A DNA stretch of 64,000 nucleotides from an uncultured Alphaproteobacteria bacterium (GTDB lineage Bacteria > Pseudomonadota > Alphaproteobacteria > HIMB59). Location of the stretch: NCBI GenBank assembly GCA_902616855.1, contig CACMUL010000002.1, forward strand, positions 62,001 to 126,000. Reading direction: 5' to 3'. The position numbers were made by a program, and so were the translations under genes. Below, in pieces: positions 36,615 through 46,028 of the stretch. The notes under the pieces are model-generated. The model made no database searches. It was not told the DNA's origin and worked only from the letters and a program-made list of their open reading frames with translations. Position 1 is the first letter of the stretch; each line of letters starts with the position of its first letter.

Positions 36615-36740
36615 ATGTTGAAGTTAATTTTCATGATACTCTTCTTTTTTATTGGATATTTTCTTGCTGATACAGAATTAGTGGATATTCCATTTAGAAA
36701 TATTCCAATTTTAGAAAGTTTATATGAGGTTGTAGATTAA
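36615..36740 (+). CDS. 41-residue membrane micro-ORF before the aminotransferase
   Basis: Too short for the ORF track. ATG at 36615 opens MLKLIFMILFFFIGYFLADTEL..., one hydrophobic helix of about 16 residues followed by a polar, acidic tail; it stops with TAA at 36738-36740 and the aminotransferase ATG begins on the next base. This back-to-back arrangement implies coupled translation, so it is either a real one-pass microprotein or a leader peptide. It has no recognised family. AT-rich noise is possible, though the polar C-terminus is less expected by chance. Confidence 0.5.
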   Translation: MLKLIFMILFFFIGYFLADTELVDIPFRNIPILESLYEVVD

Positions 36741-38090
36741 ATGATTAATACAGATAAAGTTTTACATGGTTTTACCGATCTTAAAAATTTAAATGTACTT
36801 GGTCCTATTGTTTTAAACCAAGCGAAAGGAATATATGTTTACGATCAAGATGGAAAAAAATATTTAGATGCCAATTCAGGATTATGGAATTCTGTGGTTG
36901 GTTTCGATCATCCCAGAATGGTTGAAACAGCAAAAAAACAATATGAAAAATTTTCTGGTTACCACGCCTTTTTTGGAAGAATATCTGAACCAGCTGTAGA
37001 ACTTGCAGATAAATTAATTGAAATATCTCCTTTCACGGATGGTAAAGTTTTTTTTACAAACTCAGGATCTGAAGCTAATGACACTACTGTAAAATTATTA
37101 TGGTTTATTAATAAAAGAAAAGGGCATCCCAATCGAAGGAAAATAATTACTCGAATAAATTCATATCATGGTGTAACGGCTGTTTCTGCTTCGATGACAG
37201 GAAAACCATACAATAGTGAATTTGGATTACCCTTAGATGGTTTTTTACATTCAGCTTGTCCTCATTATTGGAAATATGGCTTAGAAAAAGAGAGTGAGGA
37301 AATGTTTACCAAAAGAATGGGTGAAGATTTAGAAAATTTAATTTTAAGAGAGGGACCTGATACCATTGCAGGTTTTTTTGCAGAACCTGTTATGGGGGCA
37401 GGTGGTGTGATACCTCCTTCAAAAGGATATTTTGAGATAGTTCAAAAAATTTTAAAAAAATACAATATTCCATTTATTGCTGATGAGGTAATTTGTGGTT
37501 TTGGTAGAACTGGTAACTTATGGGGATCTCAAACATACAATATTGATCCCGATATTATTATTGCCTCTAAATGTATAACATCAGGTTTTTTTCCACTTGG
37601 TGCAGTTATTTTGGGAGAAAAAATGACAAAAGAAATGATGGAGGCTTCTTATGAGGCAGAGGAATTTTTTCATGGCTTCACAGCCGGTGGACACCCTGTA
37701 GGTTGTGCCCTAGCGCTAGAAGCAATTGATATTATAATTAATGAGAAAATGATTGAAAATGTAAGATACCTTGAGCCAATTTTTATGGGTGGTTTAAAGA
37801 ACTTTGAAGATTTAGAGTTTATAGGTGAGTCTCGCGGCATTGGACTTATGGGTGCTTTAGAGATGGTTCAAGATAAAAAAAATAAACTACCCTTCGATGG
37901 TTCGATATCCATTGGCGAGCGTGTTGCTAATAAGTGTATTGAAAATGGTTTGATATGTAGACCTCTTGGACCATCAATTGTGTTATGTCCCCCTTTTATT
38001 ACATCGGAGGAGGAGATGGGTATAATATTTGATACTCTAGAGAAAACTCTTAAAGAAGTATTTAGTGAAGTTAAATCTTTAGGACAATAG
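36741..38090 (+). CDS. Class III aminotransferase (omega-amino acid/diamine type)
   Basis: A 449-residue PLP enzyme. Conserved blocks are FFTNSGSEANDTTVKL (about 104), NSYHGVTAVSASMTG (about 140), FAEPVMGAGGVIPP (about 213), the aspartate in IADEVICGFGRTG (about 245) and the PLP lysine in IIASKCITSGFFP (about 277). The pattern fits omega-amino-acid:pyruvate, putrescine- or taurine-type transaminases. The amine donor cannot be fixed. A 41-residue micro-ORF ends immediately before it. Its 3' end overlaps the converging oxidoreductase by 20 nt. Confidence 0.93.
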   Translation: MINTDKVLHGFTDLKNLNVLGPIVLNQAKGIYVYDQDGKKYLDANSGLWNSVVGFDHPRMVETAKKQYEKFSGYHAFFGRISEPAVELADKLIEISPFTDGKVFFTNSGSEANDTTVKLLWFINKRKGHPNRRKIITRINSYHGVTAVSASMTGKPYNSEFGLPLDGFLHSACPHYWKYGLEKESEEMFTKRMGEDLENLILREGPDTIAGFFAEPVMGAGGVIPPSKGYFEIVQKILKKYNIPFIADEVICGFGRTGNLWGSQTYNIDPDIIIASKCITSGFFPLGAVILGEKMTKEMMEASYEAEEFFHGFTAGGHPVGCALALEAIDIIINEKMIENVRYLEPIFMGGLKNFEDLEFIGESRGIGLMGALEMVQDKKNKLPFDGSISIGERVANKCIENGLICRPLGPSIVLCPPFITSEEEMGIIFDTLEKTLKEVFSEVKSLGQ

Positions 38091-39042
38091 ATCCCGAAGT
38101 CTTTCTATTTTCCATATCTGTGTGAGCGTCAGCAACATTATCAAGATCATATTTTGTAATTTTATCCAATTTAATTTTATCTTTAACAATCATCTCAAAT
38201 AATTTATGGCTTGCAATTTCAAGCCACTCTCTATTAGCGTAAAAATGGAATAGTGTAGGTCGAGTTAAATAAAAAGAACCAAATGCTAGATCTGTCATTT
38301 GAATGTCTTTATATGGTCCAGATGATTGACCAAAGCTAACTAACATCCCATGTTTTTTTAAACATTTAAATGATTGAAACATTGTATCTTTACCAACACT
38401 GTCATAAACCACGTCAAGGCCTTTGTTATTTGTGATTTTTAATACTTCATCTAAAAAATTTTTTTCAGTGTAGTTAATAACCTCGTCAAAGCCTCTTTGT
38501 TTTGCTAACTCACATTTATCTGGATTACCAGCTGTACCTATTAATTTTGCACCAATGTCTTTTATCCATTGGCCTGCGATCAATCCTACGCCTCCAGCCG
38601 CAGCATGAAATAATACCTCATGATAACTTTGTAAGTTATAACTGTCACAAACAAGATACTTTACTGTTAGTCCTTTAAGAATTGATGCAGCTGCTTGATC
38701 GAAAGATATGCTATCTGGGATAGAAACTACGAGATCCTCTGATATCATTCTATGTGTTGCGTATGCATTATTAGGTTGCGCATATGCTACGCGATCCCCT
38801 ATTTTAAACTTTGTAACATTAGGGCCTATAGCTTCAACCTCGCCTGCACCTTCGGAGCCTAAAACAAGATCTTTGTCAACAGGCCAAGGATATAATCCTG
38901 CTCTAAAATAAATATCGATGAAATTTACTCCAATTGCTCTATTTTTAATCAAAATTTCATTCGATTTAAGTTCAGTGAGTTCAATACTTTTTCTTTGAAG
39001 AACGCTTGTATCACCGGGCTTATTTGCAATAATTGAATACAT
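38071..39042 (-). CDS. Quinone oxidoreductase (zinc-independent medium-chain dehydrogenase)
   Basis: A 323-residue member of the NADPH:quinone reductase family (Qor type). It starts with MYSIIANKPGDTSVLQ, has the substrate-domain block RAIGVNFIDIYFRAGLYP (about 52) and the nucleotide motif HAAAGGVGLIAGQW (about 146); the zinc-ligand residues of alcohol dehydrogenases are absent. It reduces quinones or enones with NADPH. Standalone gene on the minus strand, separated from hsp20 by a divergent region that holds the hsp20 promoter. Confidence 0.9.
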   Translation of the reverse strand: MYSIIANKPGDTSVLQRKSIELTELKSNEILIKNRAIGVNFIDIYFRAGLYPWPVDKDLVLGSEGAGEVEAIGPNVTKFKIGDRVAYAQPNNAYATHRMISEDLVVSIPDSISFDQAAASILKGLTVKYLVCDSYNLQSYHEVLFHAAAGGVGLIAGQWIKDIGAKLIGTAGNPDKCELAKQRGFDEVINYTEKNFLDEVLKITNNKGLDVVYDSVGKDTMFQSFKCLKKHGMLVSFGQSSGPYKDIQMTDLAFGSFYLTRPTLFHFYANREWLEIASHKLFEMIVKDKIKLDKITKYDLDNVADAHTDMENRKTSGSIVLKI

Positions 39043-39091
39043 TAAAGGAGCCTATCATCTAAAAAAATGATCCAACAGTCAATTTGAAAGT

Positions 39092-39119
39092 CTTGAAATT
39101 CAAAATTGAAATCCCAAAT
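39092..39119 (+). promoter_or_regulatory. Sigma-32 (RpoH) heat-shock promoter of hsp20
   Basis: CTTGAAA at 39092-39098 and CCCAAAT at 39113-39119, 14 nt apart, closely match the heat-shock consensus CTTGAAA...CCCCATNT with one mismatch region in the -10. The predicted start would be near 39126, leaving a leader of about 83 nt before the hsp20 ATG. Confidence 0.72.
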
Positions 39120-39128
39120 TAAAAGTAA

Positions 39129-39204
39129 GAGAAATTGCCATTTGGAATTTCTTTATTAACGCAGGTTTGAAAACTGCAATTTACAATTAACGCTTAAGGA
39201 GGTT
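39129..39204 (+). promoter_or_regulatory. Candidate RNA thermometer in the hsp20 leader
   Basis: The leader can form a hairpin AGAAATT-gccatttgg-AATTTCT (39130-39152) and a hairpin GCAGGTTTGAAAACTGC (39161-39177). The Shine-Dalgarno region TAAGGAGGTT (39195-39204) can instead pair along its full 10 bases, including three G-U wobbles, with AATTTCTTTA (39146-39155), closing over the second hairpin. Wobble-rich sequestering of the Shine-Dalgarno in a small-heat-shock leader is how ROSE-type thermometers work. Not recognised as a canonical ROSE motif. Confidence 0.5.
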
Positions 39205-39208
39205 AATT

Positions 39209-39658
39209 ATGACTACATTTGACTTATCTCCTCTATGGAGATCATCAGTTGGTTTCGATGAGTTTGATAAACTTTTTGATACCGTCTTTTCTACGAACAA
39301 TAAAGGTGCTTCTTATCCACCTTATAATATCGTCAAACATGATAAAAATATTTACCAAATTACCATGGCTATCGCCGGTTTTGGTGAGGACCAAATAGAT
39401 ATATCCCAAGAGGGTAATCTTTTGACTGTTAAAGGTGAAATGGGTGATGATAAAACTATGAATAAATCAGAATATCTTTATCGAGGAATTGCCAACAGAA
39501 ATTTTGAGAGAAAGTTTGAGTTAGCTGATACTGTAAAAGTTATAGAGGCTGATTTAAATAATGGTCTGTTAAGTATAAATCTTGAAAGAGAAATACCTGA
39601 ACACCAAAAACCTAGAAAAATAAAAGTTAATACGAATTCTAAACTTTTATCAGCTTAA
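39209..39658 (+). CDS. Small heat-shock protein (Hsp20/IbpA family)
   Basis: A 149-residue alpha-crystallin-domain chaperone (core about 38-135). It starts MTTFDLSPLWRSSVGFDEFD, typical of alphaproteobacterial IbpA-like proteins, with NIVKHDKNIYQITMAIAGF near 41 and the conserved GLLSINLEREIPE near 116. It holds unfolding proteins for refolding by DnaK/ClpB. It has a strong SD (AAGGAGG, 7 nt before ATG), a sigma-32 promoter and a folded leader, so heat control at two levels is likely. A bidirectional terminator follows. Confidence 0.95.
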   Translation: MTTFDLSPLWRSSVGFDEFDKLFDTVFSTNNKGASYPPYNIVKHDKNIYQITMAIAGFGEDQIDISQEGNLLTVKGEMGDDKTMNKSEYLYRGIANRNFERKFELADTVKVIEADLNNGLLSINLEREIPEHQKPRKIKVNTNSKLLSA

Positions 39659-39667
39659 ATAAAAAAA

Positions 39668-39695
39668 TAGGGCTGCTTTTTTATAAGCAGCCCTA
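39668..39695. terminator. Bidirectional terminator between hsp20 and sodB
   Basis: TAGGGCTGCTT (39668-39678) pairs perfectly with AAGCAGCCCTA (39685-39695). On the minus strand a TATTTTTTT tract follows (sodB end); on the plus strand the tail is weaker (AATATTTAATCT). It ends both converging genes. Confidence 0.88.
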
Positions 39696-39699
39696 ATAT

Positions 39700-40293
39700 T
39701 TAATCTAATTGAGAAGCAACAAATTCCCAGTTGACTAAACTATCTAAAAAAGCTTTTAAATAATCAGGTCGTTTGTTTCTATAATCTATATAATAAGAGT
39801 GTTCCCATACGTCACATCCCAGTATTGGCTTCATTCCATCAACTAGAGGATTAGAAGCATTAGGTGACTTTGTGACCACTAATTTACCATTATCGATGGC
39901 AAGCCAAGCCCATCCAGAACCAAATTGGGTTGTTCCTGCCTGAATAAAAGCTTCTTTGAATTGATCAATCCCTCCTAGGTCTGATGTAATTCTACTCTCC
40001 AATTCGGACGGCATAGAGCCTCCCCCATTGGGTTTCATACATTGCCAAAATAAAATATGGTTCCAATGTTGACCTGCATTATTAAAAATTCCTGCCATCG
40101 ATGAGTCTTTACTTGATTTTACAACTATTTCCTCAAGAGAAGAGTCTTTCATATCAGTGTCTTTAACAAGATTATTTAAATTTGTTACATATGTTTGATG
40201 ATGTTTGCCATGATGGAAATCAAGAGTTTCTGATGACATATATGGAGCTAAAGCATCATTTGCATAGGGTAAGCTTGGTAATTCAAAAGTCAT
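39700..40293 (-). CDS. sodB: Superoxide dismutase (Fe type)
   Basis: A 197-residue Fe/Mn superoxide dismutase. Metal ligands are visible as the His in FHHGKHHQTY (about 27), the His in GQHWNHILFWQCM (about 77), and Asp/His in GCDVWEHSYYIDYRN (about 157 and 161). FNNAGQHWNH with Gln before the metal His, and GSGWAWLAID, favour the Fe-type (SodB) reading. No signal peptide, so cytoplasmic. It ends at the bidirectional terminator shared with hsp20. Confidence 0.94.
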   Translation of the reverse strand: MTFELPSLPYANDALAPYMSSETLDFHHGKHHQTYVTNLNNLVKDTDMKDSSLEEIVVKSSKDSSMAGIFNNAGQHWNHILFWQCMKPNGGGSMPSELESRITSDLGGIDQFKEAFIQAGTTQFGSGWAWLAIDNGKLVVTKSPNASNPLVDGMKPILGCDVWEHSYYIDYRNKRPDYLKAFLDSLVNWEFVASQLD

Positions 40294-40382
40294 ATTTATT
40301 TCCTTTAATTAAAATTCTTAATGCGTATTTTTTATATTATTGTGGAAACAATGACAACCTTTGAAGAAATAGATACAAAAAT

Positions 40383-41183
40383 ATGAGGAATATAGTTAGT
40401 ATTCAGTCTACTGTCTTAAATGATAAAGTAGGAAATCATGCCGCTCGATCAATCTTAAGTGACAAAGGTTATAACATTTATGAGATACCGACTGTAATTT
40501 TAACATCTCATAAAGCTGTAAAGGGCACACTTCAAATCAGTAACAACAGTTTAAATCCATGGGTAATTTTTAATAAAGTCAGGAAAACATATAAATTTAG
40601 CTTAAATGATTTAACAATTATTGGCTACACACCCAACTCAAAGATTTCAAAATCGATTGGTAAAATTATTAATGTGCAAAATAGAATTGTTTTAGACCCT
40701 GTAATGGGAGATATAGGAATAGGTCTATATGTAGAAAAAGACGTTGCAAATTTTTTTAAAAAAGTAATAACAAAAGTTAAATATATATCAGCAAATTTTT
40801 TTGAGTGGTCATACTTAAATAATAAAGATGTAAAGAACTATAGTATTAGCGAGATCATAACTGACCTCAAAACGTTTACGAGGAAGTTTAATAGTCAAGT
40901 ATTAATACGAAGCATTCCAAAAAATAAAAAAATATTAAATATTATTTGTAATAAAAGAGAAATTTTTGTCATAGAAACACCTTACATCAATTTCAAAGAA
41001 AGATTTCATGGAGCTGGCGACCAATCTACAGCTTTATATGCTCACTATATCTATAAAAAAAATACAACAAGAGAAATACTAGAAAATGTTACGAATGATA
41101 TTTATGATATTTTGCTAAAAAATAAAACACGTTCTAAAAAAAGAAAAAAAAGATTTAAAGCTAAGAGCTTAAATAATCTTTGA
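40383..41183 (+). CDS. pdxY: Pyridoxal kinase
   Basis: A 266-residue ribokinase-fold kinase. IQSTVLNDKVGNHAA (7-21) is the substrate loop, LDPVMGDIGIG (about 107) and the anion-hole motif HGAGDQSTALYAHY (about 215) fit PdxK/PdxY. It makes pyridoxal 5'-phosphate from vitamin B6 vitamers. The C-terminus is a basic tail (KTRSKKRKKRFKAK) not typical for the family. Its 3' end overlaps the converging asd gene by 23 nt. Salvage of B6 fits an organism that may lack de novo synthesis; not shown here. Confidence 0.88.
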   Translation: MRNIVSIQSTVLNDKVGNHAARSILSDKGYNIYEIPTVILTSHKAVKGTLQISNNSLNPWVIFNKVRKTYKFSLNDLTIIGYTPNSKISKSIGKIINVQNRIVLDPVMGDIGIGLYVEKDVANFFKKVITKVKYISANFFEWSYLNNKDVKNYSISEIITDLKTFTRKFNSQVLIRSIPKNKKILNIICNKREIFVIETPYINFKERFHGAGDQSTALYAHYIYKKNTTREILENVTNDIYDILLKNKTRSKKRKKRFKAKSLNNL

Positions 41184-42192
41184 TCAAAATTTCTGCTATT
41201 TGTACAGTGTTTAAAGCAGCTCCCTTTCTTAAATTGTCAGACACGCACCAGAAATTAAGACCATTTGGAATAGTGGGGTCTCTTCTAATTCTGCTAACGT
41301 AGACAGGGTCTAAACCTGCAGATTCAATCGGAGTTACGTACCCCTCATCAGCACGGTAATCAATCATTTTTAGACCAGGGGATTTCTTAAAAATTTCTCT
41401 TATTTGGTCCTCTTCATAAGGCTTTTCAAACTCGATGTTTACAGCTAGTGAATGAGATATAAATACTGGTACTCGAACACAAGTTGCGGTTAATTCTATG
41501 TTTTGATCAAGAATTTTTTTTGTTTCATTGTACATTTTCCACTCTTCTTTGGTTTGACCGTCCTCTAAGAAAACATCTATATGCGGGATAACATTAAAAG
41601 CAATTTGTTTAGTAAATTTTTCCTTCACTACTGCTTCATTTGCATAGATTGATTTAGTTTGATTAAATAATTCATCTGCAGCTTCTTTACCTGCACCAGA
41701 TACTGATTGATAAGTTGAAACAACAATTCTTTTAACTTTGAAATGGTCATGCAAAGGTTTAACCGCAACTAGCATTCCCATAGTTGAACAATTAGGATTA
41801 GAAATGATATTTTTTTTTCTAAAATCTTTTAGCGCCTCAGGATTAACCTCAGCGACTACTAATGGGACATCTGGATCTGTTCGAAAATGGGAGGTATTGT
41901 CAATTACTATACACCCTTGCTTGGCTGCTTTAGGAGCAAACTCACTTGAAACTTTCGCACCAGGTGAAAAAATAGCTATGTCAGTATCAGAAAAATCATA
42001 TTCAGCTAAATCTGCTACTACAACAGACTTGTTTTCTCCGTAATCAATTGTACTTCCTTTAGAACGAGAAGAAGCTAAAGCGATTAAATCAGAATATTGA
42101 ATTTCTTTTTCATCAATAATATCTAAAACCTCTCTACCGACATTTCCAGTTGCTCCGACAACAGCAATTTTAGGTTTTTTAGAAGAAGCCAA
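41161..42192 (-). CDS. asd: Aspartate-semialdehyde dehydrogenase
   Basis: A 343-residue enzyme with the nucleotide motif AVVGATGNVGREVLD (10-24), catalytic cysteine in SNPNCSTMGM (about 133) and the histidine region VFISHSLAVN (about 247). It reduces aspartyl phosphate to the semialdehyde for Lys, Met and Thr synthesis and for diaminopimelate. It is last in the rpsP-...-leuCDB-asd run and follows leuB by 1 nt, a common alphaproteobacterial order. Confidence 0.96.
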   Translation of the reverse strand: MASSKKPKIAVVGATGNVGREVLDIIDEKEIQYSDLIALASSRSKGSTIDYGENKSVVVADLAEYDFSDTDIAIFSPGAKVSSEFAPKAAKQGCIVIDNTSHFRTDPDVPLVVAEVNPEALKDFRKKNIISNPNCSTMGMLVAVKPLHDHFKVKRIVVSTYQSVSGAGKEAADELFNQTKSIYANEAVVKEKFTKQIAFNVIPHIDVFLEDGQTKEEWKMYNETKKILDQNIELTATCVRVPVFISHSLAVNIEFEKPYEEDQIREIFKKSPGLKMIDYRADEGYVTPIESAGLDPVYVSRIRRDPTIPNGLNFWCVSDNLRKGAALNTVQIAEILIKDYLSS

Positions 42193-42193
42193 C

Positions 42194-43276
42194 TTAAATT
42201 CTCTCGATTATTAAATCGCCCATTTTAGAACAGGAGACAAGAGTTTGGTCTTCATTTGTGTAAATATCTCCAGTTCTATAACCCTCAGAAAGAATTTTTT
42301 GGACAGCACTTTCTACTTTGTTAGATAACTCTGGTTTATTGAGATTATATTTTAACATCATAGACAAACTTAAAATGGTAGCAATTGGATTTGCTTTATC
42401 TTGACCTGCAATATCAGGAGCGCTTCCATGAACAGGCTCAAAAAGTCCATGTCTTTTACCATTTTTTTCTTCCCCCAATGATGCCGATGGTAACATTCCA
42501 AGCGAACCAGTCAGCATAGCAGCACAATCACTCAGCAAATCTCCAAAAAGATTATCTGTAACTATTACATCAAATTGTTTTGGGTTTCTAACAAGTTGCA
42601 TAGCACAATTATCTGCTAACATATTTTCTAGTGTAATATCTGAAAAATCTTTATGAGTTTCTTTCACAATCTCTCTCCAGAGTACACCTGTTTCCATAAC
42701 GTTAGCTTTCTCAACAGATGTTACTTTATTATTTCTTTTTTTGGCTAAATCAAAAGCAACTCTAGCAATCCTATCGATTTCGTAATCGTGATAAATTTGT
42801 GTGTCAATCGCTTTCTTACCATTTGGCGTGTTTTCTATTCCTCGAGGTTGACCAAAATATACACCACCAGTCAATTCTCTTACAATCATAATATCTAAAT
42901 TGTTTACCACTTCATTTTTTAATGTTGAAGCAGAAACAAGAGCATCAAAAACTAAAGCAGGTCTCAGATTTGCAAAAAGTTCTAATTCTTTCCTCAACCC
43001 TAAAAGTCCAGCTTCTGGTCTTTTTGATCTTTCTACGTCATCCCACTTTGATCCACCAACTGCTCCCAATAATACAGCATCTGAATTTTTTGCTTTCTCT
43101 AAAACAGAGTTAGTCAAAGGTTCGCCATTAACATCATATGAAGCGCCTCCAACTAAATCTTTTTCATAACTTGCATTAAGACCTTGCTCATTTAATTTTT
43201 CAATTACTCTTATGGCTTGATCTGCAACTTCCACACCAATGCCATCTCCTGGCAAAACTAAAATTTTAGAACTCAT
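42194..43276 (-). CDS. leuB: 3-isopropylmalate dehydrogenase
   Basis: A 360-residue beta-decarboxylating dehydrogenase. It begins SSKILVLPGDGIGVEV and has the LeuB loop LRPALVFDALVSAS near 102, VRELTGGVYFGQPRG near 131, NLFGDLLSDCAAMLTGSLG near 242 and EPVHGSAPDIAGQDKANP near 276. It oxidises and decarboxylates 3-isopropylmalate in leucine synthesis. Directly abuts leuD. Confidence 0.96.
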   Translation of the reverse strand: MSSKILVLPGDGIGVEVADQAIRVIEKLNEQGLNASYEKDLVGGASYDVNGEPLTNSVLEKAKNSDAVLLGAVGGSKWDDVERSKRPEAGLLGLRKELELFANLRPALVFDALVSASTLKNEVVNNLDIMIVRELTGGVYFGQPRGIENTPNGKKAIDTQIYHDYEIDRIARVAFDLAKKRNNKVTSVEKANVMETGVLWREIVKETHKDFSDITLENMLADNCAMQLVRNPKQFDVIVTDNLFGDLLSDCAAMLTGSLGMLPSASLGEEKNGKRHGLFEPVHGSAPDIAGQDKANPIATILSLSMMLKYNLNKPELSNKVESAVQKILSEGYRTGDIYTNEDQTLVSCSKMGDLIIERI

Positions 43277-43885
43277 TTAATTATTTTTAAATAACCAAGG
43301 TTTTTTATTTTTTTTATCCTCTTCGTAAGCATTAATTTTGTCTTTGTAACCAAGGGTAATGCCAATATCGTCTAATCCCTGCAAAAGTCTTTCTTTTCTG
43401 AATTCTTCAATTTCAAATTTGATTAAATGGTTTCCGGCTTTGATGACTTGCTCCGGAAGGTCAATAGTGAACTCAATTTGGTTTTTAGCTGCTGTCATTA
43501 ACTGATCAAGGTTTTCAGGGTTGACAACAATCGGTAAAATTCCATTTTGAAAGCAATTATTATAGAAAATATCAGCAAAACTTGTTGAAATTACGCTTCT
43601 TATTCCAAAATCTTTAAGAGACCAAGGGGCGTGCTCTCTACTTGAACCACAACCAAAATTGTCACCGGCAACCAAAATTTTTGACTGATCATAAGGAGAT
43701 GTATTCAAAACAAAATCTTTGATGAGGTTTCCATCGTTATCATATCTCATCTCATAAAACAAACTTACACCAAGACCAGTCCTTTTAATTGTTTTGAGAA
43801 ATTGCTTTGGGATGATCATATCAGTATCGATATTAACAATTGGCAAAGGAGCTGCGATACCTTTTAAAGAATGAAACTTATCCAT
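43277..43885 (-). CDS. leuD: 3-isopropylmalate dehydratase small subunit
   Basis: A 202-residue swivel-domain subunit. [23 protein letters not shown] (18-40) and the substrate loop [20 protein letters not shown] (about 74-93) are diagnostic. With LeuC it isomerises 2-isopropylmalate to 3-isopropylmalate. It lies between leuC and leuB with 1-2 nt spacing, so all three are one unit. Confidence 0.96.
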   Translation of the reverse strand: MDKFHSLKGIAAPLPIVNIDTDMIIPKQFLKTIKRTGLGVSLFYEMRYDNDGNLIKDFVLNTSPYDQSKILVAGDNFGCGSSREHAPWSLKDFGIRSVISTSFADIFYNNCFQNGILPIVVNPENLDQLMTAAKNQIEFTIDLPEQVIKAGNHLIKFEIEEFRKERLLQGLDDIGITLGYKDKINAYEEDKKNKKPWLFKNN

Positions 43886-43886
43886 T

Positions 43887-45296
43887 TTATGTAAAATCTC
43901 TTATGTCTGAAATGTTTCCCGTAATAGCAGATGCTGCAGCAAGCTCAGGACTCATTAAATGAGTTCTACCACCTCGGCCTTGTCTACCTTCAAAATTTCT
44001 ATTAGAAGTTGATGCGCACCTTTCACCAGGTTTTAATTGATCAGGATTCATACCAAGGCACATTGAACATCCAGCCTCTCTCCATTCAAAACCAGCATCT
44101 TTTAAAATTTTATCAATTCCTTCTTCTTCAGCTTGTTTTTTAACTAAGCCTGATCCTGGTACTATCATTGCCTGAACGTGTGAAGCAATCTTTTTGTCCT
44201 TAACAATAGATGCAACTTTTCTTAAATCCTCAATTCGACCATTTGTACAAGAGCCAATAAATATTTTATCTAACTTTATGTCTGTGATTTTTGTTCCAGG
44301 CTTAAGGCCCATATACTCAAGTGATCTCTCTATACTTTTCTTTTTATTTTCTGTTTTAGCACTTCTCGGATTTGGTACTGTGCCTTTCACTGACACAACA
44401 TCCTCAGGGCTAGTTCCCCATGTCACCATTGGGTCAATTTCTGAACTATCTATAACTATTTCATGATCGTAATTTGCATCATTATCTGAGGGAAGGGATG
44501 ACCAGTATTCTACTGCTTGATCCCAGTGTTCAGTTCCAGGAGCGTAAGGTCTGCCTTTTATATAATTAAAAGTTGTTTGATCTGGGCTAATTAAACCGGC
44601 GCGAGCTCCAGCTTCAATGCTCATATTACAAATAGTCATTCTGCCTTCCATTGAAAGGCCCATAATAGATGAACCAGAATACTCAATTACATGACCAGTT
44701 CCTCCAGCTGTTCCAATTTTTCCAATTATGTACAAGATTAAATCTTTAGAATTTACACCAAAAGGAAGTTCACCATTGACCGAAATTCTCATATTTTTTG
44801 CTGGATTTTGAACAATTGTTTGCGTAGCCAGAACATGCTCAACTTCACTTGTTCCGATACCAAAAGCGAGAGCTCCGAAAGCTCCATGGGTAGAGGTGTG
44901 ACTGTCTCCACAGACAATTGTCATGCCCGGTTGGGTAATTCCCTGCTCAGGACCAATGATATGAACAATACCTTGTCTTTGGTCCATTAAATCAAAATAT
45001 TGAATTCCATGCTCTTTAGTGTTTTTTGCTAGAGTTTCGACCTGAATTTTACTTTGTGGGTCCTCAATATTTTGTCTATTTATAGTAGGAACATTATGGT
45101 CTGCGACAGCTATCGTAGCCTCTGGTCGATGAACAGGACGATTGGAAATTTTTAATCCTTCGAATGCTTGAGGGCTAGTTACTTCATGAACTAAATGACG
45201 ATCAATATATAAAAGATTAGTCCCATCTTCTCTTTGACCGACAAGATGCTCAGACCAGATTTTATCAAAAAGTGTTTTTGGGCCTTGGTTGCTCAA
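43887..45296 (-). CDS. leuC: 3-isopropylmalate dehydratase large subunit
   Basis: A 469-residue aconitase-like subunit. Cluster cysteines lie in [13 protein letters not shown] (about 346) and [12 protein letters not shown] (about 405-416); [27 protein letters not shown] (about 128) is the typical LeuC block. Needs a [4Fe-4S] cluster. It follows rplS by 10 nt. Confidence 0.96.
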   Translation of the reverse strand: MSNQGPKTLFDKIWSEHLVGQREDGTNLLYIDRHLVHEVTSPQAFEGLKISNRPVHRPEATIAVADHNVPTINRQNIEDPQSKIQVETLAKNTKEHGIQYFDLMDQRQGIVHIIGPEQGITQPGMTIVCGDSHTSTHGAFGALAFGIGTSEVEHVLATQTIVQNPAKNMRISVNGELPFGVNSKDLILYIIGKIGTAGGTGHVIEYSGSSIMGLSMEGRMTICNMSIEAGARAGLISPDQTTFNYIKGRPYAPGTEHWDQAVEYWSSLPSDNDANYDHEIVIDSSEIDPMVTWGTSPEDVVSVKGTVPNPRSAKTENKKKSIERSLEYMGLKPGTKITDIKLDKIFIGSCTNGRIEDLRKVASIVKDKKIASHVQAMIVPGSGLVKKQAEEEGIDKILKDAGFEWREAGCSMCLGMNPDQLKPGERCASTSNRNFEGRQGRGGRTHLMSPELAAASAITGNISDIRDFT

Positions 45297-45306
45297 GATA
45301 ATACTT

Positions 45307-45978
45307 TTAGCTTTTAGTTTCTGCCTCTTCTATTTTTTTCTCTACAGGCTTTTCCTCTTTTGGCTCATCTTCAACTTTGGGTTCTTCTTGTGGTGATGAT
45401 TCCTCTGATTTAGTTTCTTTAATTTCTTCTTTAGAGTTGTCTTCAGACTTAGGGGCTTCTTGAGATGAAGTTTCCTCTGTTTTGGTCTCTTTAGCTTCTT
45501 CCTTTGGTGTTTCGTCAGTTACAGGTGTATCTGATTTATTTTCTTCAGTACTAACCTCTGAAATTTCTTCAGCATCTTCGATTGTGGATACAAATTGGTT
45601 ATCATCATATGATCTACCGTCAGTTCTTTCAGCAATTCTTGCTTTTTTACCAGACAAACCTCTTAAATAATATAATTTAGCTCTTCTTACATCCCCAACT
45701 TTTACACGTTCGATTGAGTCGATAACATTACTATATAGTGGAAAAACCCTTTCAACGCCTTCACCACTAGAAATTTTTCTAACAGTAAATGAAGAGTTAA
45801 GACCGTTATTTTTTTTACCAATACAGACACCTTGAAATGCTTGCACTCTCTCTTTATTTCCCTCTTTGATCTTTACGTTAACTTTGACAGTGTCACCTGG
45901 CGCGAAGTCTGAAACCTTAGAACTTTTTAAAATCTGTTGAATTTGTGATTGTTCGTAATTTTTAATAATTTCATTCAT
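45307..45978 (-). CDS. rplS: 50S ribosomal protein L19 with long acidic tail
   Basis: Residues 1-120 are a normal L19 ([42 protein letters not shown]). About 100 further residues form an acidic Glu/Lys/Ser/Pro tail containing two tandem 24-residue units ([11 protein letters not shown]... and [11 protein letters not shown]..., 16 of 24 identical). The track starts at 45990; I prefer the ATG at 45978, which gives the normal MNEIIKNYE start and has GGAG 6 nt upstream inside the longer frame. L19 sits at the 30S/50S interface. It is between trmD and leuC. The tail's role is unknown. Confidence 0.93.
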   Translation of the reverse strand: MNEIIKNYEQSQIQQILKSSKVSDFAPGDTVKVNVKIKEGNKERVQAFQGVCIGKKNNGLNSSFTVRKISSGEGVERVFPLYSNVIDSIERVKVGDVRRAKLYYLRGLSGKKARIAERTDGRSYDDNQFVSTIEDAEEISEVSTEENKSDTPVTDETPKEEAKETKTEETSSQEAPKSEDNSKEEIKETKSEESSPQEEPKVEDEPKEEKPVEKKIEEAETKS

Positions 45979-46028
45979 TGTGTGCTCCATCCAATATTAA
46001 TATGTGGGTGGTATCAGAGCGGCATATT

